This document shows, one piece after another, positions 31,058 to 41,645 of a DNA stretch of 64,000 nt. Below the pieces are notes generated by a model. It did no database searches, was not told the origin of the DNA, and saw only the letters and a program-made list of their open reading frames with translations. The stretch covers positions 27,424,954-27,488,953 of the forward strand of contig CM041292.1 of the NCBI GenBank assembly GCA_023052935.1. The letters are read 5' to 3'. How positions within the stretch are numbered: position 1 is the stretch's first letter; each line of letters begins with the position of its first letter. The DNA is from Piezodorus guildinii (taxonomy: Eukaryota; Arthropoda; Insecta; Hemiptera; Pentatomidae). The translations under genes and the position numbers were made by a program.

Positions 31058-31302
31058 TCGAATCCCAGTCCAGGGAGGACTTTTTCAAGCTTGTAATTAA
31101 AAGGGAATTCACTTACAATCCCCTCCCCCCCCCCCCCTCAGATATGTAAGACCGACCCGTCTAGCGATCTGGTGGCTACTCACGAAAATAGACATAGGGA
31201 GAGATGAACATACTCTATAAAGCATCATCGAGAATAGCGGTGTGGAATCTTAGGAAACCATACCGCGCGGCCAAGAGTCTCCAAGGCATGTCGCGCAAAC
31301 AA
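31058..31302 (+). mobile_element. SINE S2, 5'-truncated copy
   Basis: Begins at the B box region (CGAATCCCAGTCCAGGGAGG), then GGTGGCTACTCACGAAAATA, and ends GGCATGTCGCGCAAAC with an (AAAT)n tail. A run of 13-14 C lies at about 31,122-31,138. Confidence 0.78.
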
Positions 31303-32660
31303 TAATAAATAAATAAAAATGAAAAACCAAATTAAATATCAATAAAAACCGTAATAGTTTTGGAAGGCCTCAAATAAATATACTAAAATTTGCTTCATAT
31401 TTTTGGGGACGATAAGGTCATACTTGTGCTTCAATCACTGTCTTTTATGACTAATGTTATTCAGTATGACACCGGAAAACCACAGTCACCAACCTCACTT
31501 ATTTTGCTAAACAAGAATCTATAACGGATTTGTTCGGCTTGGAACGAGGACCGATCACTGGTTCCTTAAGTATGAAGAAAGCATAATGATGATCAACACA
31601 ATGATTTATTTTAAAAAATGATATGTATTCATTCATTCATTTTGGTTCTCATATCTGATACTGGTAAGAAAAAACAAAACAAAATGGCGGATAGATAGAG
31701 AAGATACATTGACCAGTAGCTAAGCCCGTTACAGAGGCTGGAGCTGGAGCTGGAGAGATAACTGTACCGGAGGACCGTTAGTGGCCCCTCGACTAGCTGC
31801 ACTTATTATATCCAATCTCTGCTCTTCTTAGCTCTGTCTGTCTTCGTCTATTGTCGGATGTAAGTCCGCTTCTCTGGTCCGCTCTTGCGGGATGGCAAGA
31901 ACGAATGGGACCCCTTGAAACGCTTGAGGAGGGTAAAATTTTGATGAAAAACCCGTAATGGAAGTCAGATTCCTTAAATGCTGTAATGGGTAAGAACCTT
32001 TTTTGATGGTATATACCTTCAAAAAAAATAGCTGTAGTATTTCTTTCTGACTGGAAAAAATAATAAATAATAGATATGTCTATCTATAAATATTGGAAGT
32101 GTGTGTCAGGTGATGGCACAACTGAACATATTTTCCATTAAAATATGTTTTGTTGAATTAAACCTGAAAAGGAAGGTCTATGTACAAATATGTATATAAA
32201 GAAAGTAGAAAAAAATGGAAATAAAAATCATATGTATATCAATAAAGACTATTATTATTATTTTCCATTAAATTTCTTAGTGTCGGCATATTTTCAATTC
32301 GAGTAACACCCCCAGAGTAATAGCATGTCAAACGTGCTGTATTTTTGAGAGGTAAAAAAAGTTTCACATAAAAAACTATTAACTCCAGCCAAAATACATA
32401 TCCATGTCAATATTGTATAGAGGCTTTTGACTGAGTTTTAAAAATTGTTAAAACAGTTCCACACAGTAAGTTTTGGCAAAATGTGACCCGATTCTAAATT
32501 CTTCCTCAAAGAAATCTCTGCTTCATATACAAACAAAATTATATTTATTTTTTCAAATATATTTCTTGTAATTAGAAATGTATTAAGATAAATACATTGA
32601 GTAAATTTTAGTTTAAAATTAACTATTACTAAATATACATGTAGAGATGCAAGAGATACA
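31303..32660. other. intergenic DNA with a GC-richer patch at 31,690-32,000
   Basis: 31,720-32,000 is clearly GC-richer, with a GGAGCTGGAGCTGGAG hexamer repeat, and has an open minus-strand frame (SITGFSSKFYPPQAFQG, VLAIPQERTREADLHPTIDE) that I do not recognise. It may be an exon, a promoter region or old retroposon. The remainder is AT-rich. Confidence 0.3.
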
Positions 32661-32664
32661 TGGC

Positions 32665-33003
32665 AGCTCTTCAAAAAATATTCTATATCAGATGCCTTGG
32701 ATGATTATCAGAAATGGCAGAAGAAGCAAGGATAGAAATTAGTGGGTTAGAGCGGGAAAGGAATTTGTCATGAATGGAAGAGTTTTAGGTTTGGGCCAAA
32801 CCAGCAACATAAGAAATGTAAGGCCATTATAGATGAGTTTATTGGTGACAAAGTAAGGAGCAATGAGGATTATGGATTGTAAAGGATGGAAACGAAATGA
32901 ATTTGATGGTTATGTTGAGTCCCAAAGCTCAACTCCGCAAGTCCAGATTGACCTTATGATAGTCATGTAAATGAGCTTTTTTTCGTTGAGAGGAAGGTTT
33001 GGT
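32665..33003 (-). mobile_element. Jockey-type LINE 3' fragment
   Basis: Same 3'-terminal coding end as the LINE at 50.5 kb, on the minus strand, with many changes (for example TCAAATTCATTTCGTTTCC region and GGACTTGCGGAGTTGAGC). 5'-truncated and without open frame. Confidence 0.7.
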
Positions 33004-33009
33004 CGTTGG

Positions 33010-33474
33010 TTGGTTTTTAAAATTTTAATGGCACAAAACATCGCGGTCATCAGTGCCAGATATATTAATTTTTATAGAAGATTAAGTTAAGACAAATAGT
33101 ATAAGTTAAAACATTAAAAGAGATATTCATTAAAAGATATTATAATATATGTATAATTCTACTTGAGATAAATGAATGTTAGATAATATTCAAGAGAAAA
33201 GAATAAATAAATAAAAAAAATAAAATAAAAAAATAAAAAAAAATAAATAAAATTAAAAATAATAATAATAAATAAAGATAAAAAACAAGTAGATAAAATA
33301 AATAATAATAATATAAAAGTAATAGTAATAAATTAATATTTAATTGAAAAATAAGGTAATAAATATAATAATTAGAAAAGTAATTACAAAAATAAGTAAA
33401 ATAGAATATAATAGAAAACAAATAAAAAATGAATAAATAAAATTAAAAAAAAAAAATAATAAATAATAATAATA

Positions 33475-33546
<72 letters not shown>

Positions 33547-33945
33547 ATAATTTAAGTCCAAAGAAAACAAGAGTAGTTCAAATAAGCTTATTTGAGAGAG
33601 GAAACACATTAATTCATCAATCCTTTTTCCATTGTTTCCCAAAGCATCTGCGACGTTGCTTGGTATTTTATTTTTGTTCAGCTGCCTGATGTAGAAGGAA
33701 CATTCTTCAAAAATATGAGCTATGGTCAAGGTTTCCCTACAATGCTTGCATCTTGGGGGCAATTCTTTTGATATTATGTGCCCATGCGTTAGCCGTGTGT
33801 GTCCGATTCTCAGGCGGGCCAGGACCACCTCTTCTCTACGGTCGGTGCGACTTGAGGTTTTCCAAGGTTTTACCTCTTTCTTAATTGCTTTGAGCTTACT
33901 TGGATAGCTGTTAGCACAGGAATAAGATGCTCTTAAAAATACCAT
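33010..33945 (-). mobile_element. I-type LINE fragment, RNase H end and 3' UTR
   Basis: From 33,945 the minus strand reads the end of an RNase H domain: VVLARLRIGHTRLTHGHIIS, KELPPRCKHCRETLTIAHIF, EECSF, as in I/Loa/R1-type LINEs. The 3' UTR is invaded by an (AT)n microsatellite and long A/T simple DNA, and near 33,035-33,060 has GGCACTGATGACCGCGATGT, typical of such 3' ends (recollection). Confidence 0.78.
33478..33543. repeat. (AT)n microsatellite
   Basis: About 65 bases of uninterrupted AT dinucleotides, preceded by 280 bases of A/T-only simple DNA. Confidence 0.95.
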
Positions 33946-34450
33946 GACTTGAGTGTTTTATGTTAATCCCTATTTTTCTGGGGGTTATGTAATTTTTCGG
34001 TAATTACATATAAAAAGGCATTCTTGATATACTCCCTCCTAACTAGATAAGCATTTTTCGATCCCTTTAGATCCTATCATCATCCTTAACATCAACAAGT
34101 GGTGATTTAAATAATAAAATCGTTGAAAAAATAATAAAAGATAAAAAAATAAATTAAGGCATTTGGATAAAAGGTACGGTCATAGTGATTTTACTTTGAA
34201 GCTTTTGACTTTTTTAATTTTAAAATTAGATGTATTTAGACACTGTTTGAAAAAAATAACACATATTTTCGACCTGCTTAGCGTGGCGTATTTCTATGAA
34301 TATTCTGCAAATAGTTTTATTGAGAACAGTTTTTTATCACTCATTTCATACAATTAATATGGGTAAAAAAGAAACCACAAAGTTCTAAATATTGTTTGTT
34401 TGATTTAGGAACCCCCTTATCTGGATGGTTCTTATTTCTGATGAAAACTA
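33946..34450. other. AT-rich intergenic DNA
   Basis: No recognised feature. Confidence 0.5.
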
Positions 34451-34454
34451 TGGG

Positions 34455-35680
34455 TAATATTCTTAGAAATATTAAAATTTAATTTTGTACATGATGTGCG
34501 ACACCTACTTACCTATTTTGAGAGTTCGACTCCTTAATCTTATGGTAAATATTTCTTACATCATTTGGTACCACTTATTTTTCTGTATGTGCCCATAAAT
34601 TAGAAATATTTGAGTTGTTCTGATGAAAACCAAAAATAACAGCAAAAAAAAAAAAAAAAAAAATCCTCAAAATTTGATTTTCCTCTCTAACCGTTGACAA
34701 TTTGACTATGTGACAAATTAACTGTTTTTGATTCGCTAGAGGTCAAGTATCTGCTCCCAAAACATGACTAGACATTTATGAAACCCATATTTAGCACACA
34801 TTTTTTTTTTTTTTTTTAAATTTCTTGCCTCGCATTCTTGATTGGCTTATGAAACTAGGTTTGTTTTGCACCATTATAAAGCTAATTAAATGAAGAAGTT
34901 TTTTTTATATCCTGGAAATTTACAACCGATTAACGATAGAAAAGTAGTAGCTGCATGAAATGGCGGAATATTCTTAGGAATATTAAAATTTAATTTTGTA
35001 CATTGGACGTAAGGAGTTGGGCTTTGGGGCTCTACTAAACCATAAAATTCATCTCGAATCCAATCCTTATAAACCAAAATCCTCCGTAAAATCCTCAGCG
35101 CTCCCTACTTTGTCACGAACAAACTCATCCATAATGACCTTAAGGTTCCGTATGTTACTGATTTGGCCCGAACCACATACCTCTCCTTCCATGACAAACT
35201 CCATTCCCAGTCTAAGCAATTAGTTTCAATCCTCTCTTCCTCTTCAATACCTCATAATCCTCCGAGCCGTCTGAAAAGAAGATGGCCGCGAGATCTTCTT
35301 GTTTAGAATATTTGTAAAGTGCTGCCTATAGGTAGTTTCTCTACAAGTCTTGTTCATGCCTATTTTGTTTTAGCCTATTTACTATTTAGTCGTCTTCTTA
35401 ATTTTCTGGGAAAATTTCTTTTCTTTTATTTGGCACTACTCATTTTTCTGTGAATGCACATCAAGTTGATATATTTGAGATTTTTTGTTGACAATCATTG
35501 ATAACAGAAAAAGACTGAAAATTTTATTTTCTTCCCTGACCGCTTAGAATCGGACCATGGCACGTATGAATTCTTCCGTTTCTCTCGAAGCCCCATTACC
35601 TGCTTTCACAATATGACTAGACAGTTATGTACACAATATATACACATATTAAAATAACTCGCATCAAGTTTCTTGGTTAT
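34455..35680 (+). repeat. tandem-like pair of repeat F, second copy split by a LINE fragment
   Basis: 34,455-34,850 and 34,965-35,000 plus 35,425-35,680 share ATATTAAAATTTAATTTTGT, CACTTATTTTTCTGTATGTG (CACTCATTTTTCTGTGAATG) and ACATGACTAGACATTTATG. The LINE fragment 35,001-35,312 lies in the second copy. Confidence 0.55.
35001..35312 (+). mobile_element. Jockey-type LINE 3' fragment
   Basis: 5'-truncated copy of the family of 50,368-55,450: reads in broken frames GLWGSTKP-like, VTNKLIHNDLKV, ARTTYLSFHDKLHSQSKQLV, and PPSRLKRRWPRDLLV then a stop. Confidence 0.82.
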
Positions 35681-36750
35681 AAATAATAATAATAAATCTA
35701 ATACAACAAAAATTAAATCTATTTAAATGTGGAATAATGCAGTTTATTATAATTATCCTTCTAGGAAGAATAGTTTCTGTAATATCGGTCTAAATATAAC
35801 TAAAAGTTCATGATTTTTCGTTTCTTAAAGACGTTATTAACAACTTTCCCTGGTAACTATTAAGCCTGCTGATCTCTTACACCACTCAATTCTTATGAAG
35901 ATCAGTTTTCATCTAAAGCCAAAATTAGTTGATTAGTGTTTTTTTCTCTCGAAATTTTTGCCGTTATTTAGTACCATGTCATGGAAGCTTGCACAAAGTA
36001 ACTTTGTGAGGAGGTTTTTGATTGCTTTGAGTCCAAATTTCATAATAAATTTACTCGGCCTGAAAAGCTAGACTCGAGGATCCTGCTTGTACTTGAAGAG
36101 GACTGTCGTTTAAGGGTGGGTATCTGTAGCCATAGGTCTGTCCGTTGAATGAAAATGGCCTAATAGGTTTCCATTGATAACTCCTATCTAGGTGAGAGCC
36201 GAAAAGAAACTTTGTAACCTTGATTACAATGAATATTAAACATAACGTCTTATTTGAACAATAGCATAATTAAAGAACATAAAAAAGGATCGAAAAAGAA
36301 TCTGCAACGCGTAAGAAGGGTTAATGTATCCTGTTCTTGTTAGCGAGGCATGTCTCATTTTTGTTTTAGCAAGAGGATTGGCCTAGTTTCTTCGCCCTGT
36401 AACTTTCACAATTCTAAGAAGAGTAAATGAACTTCCTTCAATAGAAGTATGTTGTTTTTTAAAAATTTTAACGTTTCCACAATAATAGTAAAAAAAAAAA
36501 AAAAAAAGTAATAAAACAAAATAAGGAGCTAAAAATAAAAATGAAGCTTTCACTCCAGCAATCGACATTTCTTGCCGGTATTAAATTATTTTTTACATTT
36601 TCTCGGGTTTTCTCCCAATTTTGTAAGTGGATCAGTAATTATTATGAGTGGTTCCTGTATGTAATGATAAATTAAGTTATTATTTAATTTACAGATGACT
36701 TGTCGTTTTTGTATACTTTAACACTTACTAGATAGAATCCCTAATCTTAT
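35681..36750. other. AT-rich intergenic DNA
   Basis: Poly-A/T runs but no recognised gene. Confidence 0.5.
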
Positions 36751-36756
36751 ACTTAA

Positions 36757-37090
36757 ATATTGCACAAAAGACTTATTCAAATAACTTTCGTAAGGACAAT
36801 ATGGACTTACAGAGTTGAACTTTGGACCTCTAGTAAACCATCGAACTCCTACGCATTCCTTACAATCTAAAATTATCCGTAAAATCGTCAAAATGCTCCT
36901 CACTTTGTCACGAATGCACTGATCCATTATGATCTTAATGTTCCTGATTTGTCCTGAAAAAGGACCAATTTTTTCAATGAAAAACTATATTTCCTCTTTA
37001 ACCTGCTAGCTTCGATCCGTCCTCTTTGATTCCTGATAGTCCTTCGAGGATTCTCAAAAGAAGATGGCTAATGAAACCTTTTGATTTAGA
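36757..37090 (+). mobile_element. Jockey-type LINE 3' fragment, decayed
   Basis: Matches the same 3' coding end (TGGACTTACAGAGTTGAACT, TCACGAATGCACTGATCCAT, AGGATTCTCAAAAGAAGATG). Confidence 0.75.
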
Positions 37091-37256
37091 ATGATTATAT
37101 CTAGTAAAATACTCGGTATCAATAGCTCAGAAAAGGAGAAAAAAGAACCATAAACAATGATTTATTTAAAAAAAGTAACTAAGTAACCGCATTTTAGAGA
37201 TTGCTGATTCTTTTGCATTTTATGTTTGCTTTTTACCATACTAATGGGCAGAATGA

Positions 37257-37557
37257 ATGGCGGAACTTGTACCCTGTGAATATAATTGAGTTGATAGCAT
37301 CGTGGAGACTCAAATGGACGAGTAAAGTTGTTGGGTTCGATGAGGAACAGATTCCGAGAAAGTTGGTTTTCGCTGATCTGACTGGTAGACGTCCGAAAGG
37401 TAGGCCGAAGCGTCGATGAGAGGATTTCGTTAAGGCTGATCTCAGGGGTTTAGGCTTGAACGGTGAACATTGGACGAATCTGTGTGGACAGAGTTTGGTG
37501 GTATCGGCATCGAGCCTTCGGGTTCGGTAAGCCTATCATTATTATTATTATTATTAT
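37257..37557 (+). mobile_element. severely 5'-truncated LINE copy with target duplication
   Basis: Encodes the C-terminal block of an endonuclease/RT-type LINE: RLKWTSKVVGFDEEQIPRKL, DLTGRRPKGRPKRR, a stop in place of Trp, then EDFVKADLRGLGLNGEHW. The 3' tail is (TTA)n. A perfect 15-base duplication TAATGGGCAGAATGA flanks it (37,242-37,256 and 37,558-37,572). Confidence 0.9.
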
Positions 37558-37572
37558 TAATGGGCAGAATGA

Positions 37573-38371
37573 GAATAAAACATCTTATTTTTATTAAATC
37601 AAACTTAAAATTTAACAAATATTAATTTTCCATAATGATTTTTAAATAAATTTTTAATGCAAATATTATATTAAACAAGCTGTGAATATTTCATTATGAG
37701 TGTGTTAAATTTAGATATATGCGTTTTATCTAAGAGAAAGTATAATACGTATGTATGACTTCACTTATTGGCTAGTTACTTTTTCAACTATTTATATGGA
37801 AAACAAATAAAATTATTATTTAGAGCTAGATCCTCACTTGATTCTGTCCAATTTATAGTAGCAAACAAGAAGAGTTCGGTATACATAAATTACTAAATAC
37901 GTTTTAGCTTTTAAGCATAAACGTTGTAAATCTTGACAACTCGTTTGCAATATAAATGTAATCTCATTATGAGTGATGATTTTCAACTAAAAAAAAACAA
38001 GGATAAGTTCTATTTTCCAATTGCGAAATGTTCTTTTGTTCGTTTAAATAATTTGAATAATTCAATTAACAATTGATAGTGTTTCCATGGGAACCTACAC
38101 ACCAAACATGGATACAAGTCCTATATTTATGTTTCTTTTGTAACAGATTTTATTAATCTATAAAGATTAAAATGGTATTAAAAAAACATAAGTAGAATGA
38201 ACATAACATAAACAAAATGAATACAAAGAAAATACACCGTACCTGTAAATATTAATTAAATTACTCGTTATTAATATATTCTATAACGTCAACGTACGAT
38301 AACCTTCTTAAAATAATACAATAAGTCACCAGCTGGAATTTTAATTTGATGTATTTGTTACAAATTTAGAA
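37573..38371. other. AT-rich intergenic DNA
   Basis: No recognised feature. Confidence 0.5.
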
Positions 38372-38959
38372 TCTATACTAATATTATAAAGCTGAAGAGT
38401 TTGTTAGTTTGTTTGAACGCGCTAATCTCATAAACTACTGGTTCGAATTGAAAAATTCTTTTTGTGTTGGATAGTCCATTTATCGAGGAAGGTTATAGGC
38501 TATATAACATCACGCTGCGACCAATAGGAGCGAAGAATTAGTGGTAATCTTGAAAAAAAAAACCGGGTAAAATCAACCTCGCATCCCAACGATTTACCTT
38601 TTTACGAAGAATCAGTCGAAAATCTGGGAAAAATGGGGAAAATTTGGGAGAAAAAAAAACCTCGCTTCCCAATGATTCCAAATGATTTACCTTTTATTTT
38701 TAAATAATTCAATTTCCCGTTAAATAATATTTTTCCATTTAAACACGTAGGAATAGATTTACGTCGAGATCGGGTTGCGGAGAAAATCAATATGTTCTTC
38801 TTCCACAAGAAAATAAAACTAAAAATGTCATTTACGCGGAAGTACTTTAAAATATATTCTTTTAAAAACTTCTAAATAGCAATCATAATAACAGAAATTG
38901 ATGCAGACGAAGTCGCTTTAGAATATATCGAAGAAAAAGTGACATGCACTAAGAAGGTT

Positions 38960-39216
38960 TAAATTTGGGTGATAAAATTCCGGTTCTGGGATACGCCGAT
39001 GATTTGGTACTGCTAAAGGAAGACACGGAAACTAAACAACTAAATACAAGTCCGTCAATGAAAACCGGTAAAGAAATAGGACTCGAAATAAATACCGATA
39101 AGACGAAATATATGATTTGTAGCAGAGACGGTGGCGATCATAGTGATATTGATATATCAGGGTATACTTTTGAGCACGTAGAGAAATTTAAGTATTTAGG
39201 TTCATGGAATCGCAAA
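38960..39216 (+). pseudogene. LINE reverse transcriptase fragment inside the Helitron
   Basis: Reads VLGYADDLVLLKEDTETKQL with the catalytic YADD, EIGLEINTDKTKYMICSRDG and GYTFEHVEKFKYLGS, the palm/thumb part of an endonuclease/RT-type LINE. Both ends are cut off abruptly. Confidence 0.85.
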
Positions 39217-39330
39217 GGTTTGGGACCACCATTTTACGTCCCCTTCGAAGGAGGGTATAACTAAGCTTATTTTTTACTCTCATTAAAAAATCTGAAGGGC
39301 ACCTGGCTGGTCACTACATACAGGTGACCG
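39217..39330 (-). mobile_element. SINE S1 fragment inside the Helitron
   Basis: Inverted S1 5' half: on the plus strand TTTGGGACCACCATTTTACG, CCCCTTCGAAGGAGGGTATA and TTTTACTCTCATTAAAAAAT match the complement of 6,045-6,130. Confidence 0.78.
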
Positions 39331-39779
39331 ACCCTTTTAAGCATATTGCGTTTCATATCTGTTTCGAGTGTAGGTTCCTATGAAAATATATTCAATTGTT
39401 ATTTATTTTTTAAAAATGGTTTGTGACGATTATTTTTACATATTAAGTGATTATGGGTATAACCACTTCTACTGGTTTGCTATTGTAAATTTGACAGGAA
39501 GAAGTCAAGATTGGGCTTTAAATGATAACAAAGAGTAGCTGATAGTTGATATTTATTATAGCCAATCTTTCCATAAGCGCACATAAATTAATACGAAATG
39601 CAATATTCGCGAGCAAAGCTGCGTGACACAGCTAGTCTTTGATACAACCGGTCAGATTTAGATGATTTTGTAAAAAAAAAAAAAAAAAAAATGATTACTT
39701 TTAAATGAGTGTTGGTGATTCTATGATAATTATTGTGTATATAAATTTCTATTAGTTCATTTAAGGTTTATTTGTTTTT

Positions 39780-40190
39780 AAAAAAATACGAAGTAATAGT
39801 TCTGATAAACTTACGCGGTTACCAGAAGGGCGCGCATGCGCATTACCGAGAATACAGTGTCGGAGATTAAATATCGTAATCGAAGTCTAGTCCCAGTCGA
39901 GTCGTAGTCGAGTCGTGAGTGAGTACGTACTACAGGACTTCCATCAAGTCACACAGGGTGACCATCTAGTCCCACAGGGGGACAGCAGATAAGCTTACCT
40001 TACATATTAATAAAACATTAAAGGACTACTAATTTAACAATTGTAGTATTTAATTTCAATCAGTACTATTACTTTACCACATTAGAATTGGGCATTCATT
40101 TTATTATTTTACTTTGTATTATTAATTTTAATTAAACATTTTCTTTTATACATAGTGTGGCGTATTTATTTTACATGCAATATATAACCA
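39780..40190 (+). other. possible solo LTR or promoter-like GC-rich block
   Basis: A CpG-rich patch with the palindrome GCGCATGCGC (39,832-39,841, an NRF-1/Ewg-type site), GAGTCGTAGTCGAGTCGTGA tandem units, ACACAGGGTGACC/CACAGGGGGAC near-repeats, and a poly(A) signal AATAAA at about 40,009. This resembles LTRs of insect Gypsy/Pao elements, but TG...CA ends, target duplication and internal genes are not seen. Confidence 0.35.
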
Positions 40191-40199
40191 ACGCACATA

Positions 40200-41078
40200 C
40201 CCAATTTATTAACATTATTTAACAAACAATGAGTAACATATTTTTCAAGGAGATGATAGTTTATTTGGTATTTGAAAAAATTATTTTATCATAGGCTTTA
40301 GAAACCATTTTTTTTTAATTAATAACCGGAAGGAGAAGTTGCAACTTCATTGGCATTCTTATTTTTTAGATATTGCAATGACTACATATGTGAGTTAATA
40401 TTAACTTGATATTAGAAATATAAAAGATAAATTAAATGAATAAAATAAATAAAACTATCATAGCCCTAATGTAATCATACGGTCTGAAATTTCTAATATT
40501 TCTGCTAAAAATAGCCATAGTTTGAGCGTCATTGGACTTTCCTGTTTACTTTTACTGCCGCAACAACATACTTGAATTGCTGTGCTTTTGATTTCGCTTC
40601 AAAAATCTTCTTTTTTATATCATAAAAAATTATTTCACAAGAATAAATTAGTGCATGAAAAATTGCACATTTAAACATATATTAATTTTCTACAGAAATC
40701 TTAGAAAATGCCTGACCCTTTAAACTCTGACAGGTCGAAGAGGTGGAAAGAAATAGGTGTGACCATTCTTTGCATTCTAGGATTGTCAATTATAGTTCTT
40801 TGCAAAAGTCATTTAAATATAATTGAAAGTAATTATAGTTATGATTGTGTTTTAAAATTACGTATTAAAACCCGTTGTATTGTAGGTAATTTTTACGAAA
40901 ATTTTAACTTGTATTCCGCAAAACAAGTGTATTTTGCTTTCTCTTGAAATAATTCAAGAACTAGTTCTCTATTCACTTTTGGAATATATGCCAAAAATCA
41001 CTACAAAGCAAGTTTATGTAGTTTGGTGGGATTATCTTTATTCGATGGTCATTTATTCTGTTCAAGGTGTATTAAGAG
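40200..41078. other. AT-rich intergenic DNA
   Basis: An open frame of 79 codons at 40,708-40,947 has a hydrophobic stretch but no family resemblance and AT-driven composition; not called as a gene. Confidence 0.45.
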
Positions 41079-41079
41079 C

Positions 41080-41645
41080 TTTTTTTTTTTTAAACATTTT
41101 ATTGGTATTTACAACTGTATTAACAGAAGAAATACATCAAGCCAATGTGATGTGTTGTATAATACAATGACATGATATAAATGTAGAGAAGCTTCCCATT
41201 GGGAGCACTCTAAATATATTCTAAACTAAACCGGAGCCTTTTCCTTTTCAGGCGCCTCGGAGGGTAATCCGGAATGGAAGAGGAAGAAATGATTGAAACT
41301 AGTGGGTTAGAGTGAGAATGGAGTTTGCCATGAAAGGATTGATACCTGGACCGGGCCAAATCAGTAACAAGGGAACATCAAGGTCTTTATAAATAAGCTT
41401 ATTCTAAACAAAGTAAGGAGCGTTGAGGATTTTACGAAGGATTTTGGATAGTAAGGATTGGATGCGGGAAGAATTTGATGGTTTAGTAGAGCCCCAAAGC
41501 TCTACTCCGTAAGTCCAGATTGGTCTTATAATAGTCATGTAGATGAGCCTTTTGTAGTTCAAAGGAAGGTTTGACCGTTTGTCTAGTAAGTGTTGAAGTA
41601 GCCTAAAACGGTGAGCAGTATCAAGAGCAAAGTCTTTTTGCTTTT
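41080..41645 (-). mobile_element. Jockey-type LINE 3' fragment with poly(A) tail
   Basis: On the minus strand from 41,645 to the poly(A) (plus-strand T run at 41,081-41,091). Corresponds to 50,403-50,960 of the full-length LINE, with 3' UTR and the RRLKRK ending; decayed by indels. Confidence 0.85.

Larger units (their letters stand above)
38372..39635 (+). mobile_element. non-autonomous Helitron (1,264 bp) containing LINE and SINE pieces
   Basis: The left end is TCTATACTAATATTATAAAG after an A, and the right end GAGCAAAGCTGCGTGACACA followed by GCTAG and then T, i.e. TC...CTAG between A and T, as in Helitron rolling-circle transposons. The 5' part continues with ACGCGCTAATCTC, CTATAGGCTATATAACATCA and GACCAATAGGAGC, a common insect Helitron sequence (recollection). 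No Rep/helicase is encoded. The interior holds a LINE RT piece (38,960-39,216) joined directly to an inverted SINE S1 piece (39,217-39,330). Confidence 0.82.

Noticed and set aside
33179..33545. Open frames made of Ile/Tyr and Leu/Tyr/Phe runs
   Set aside because: Pure products of (AT)n and A/T simple sequence at the end of a LINE fragment.
40708..40947. 79-codon frame with a hydrophobic segment (MPDPLNSDRSKRWKEIG)
   Set aside because: No homology recognised, AT-driven composition, no splice or poly(A) context; kept only as intergenic.
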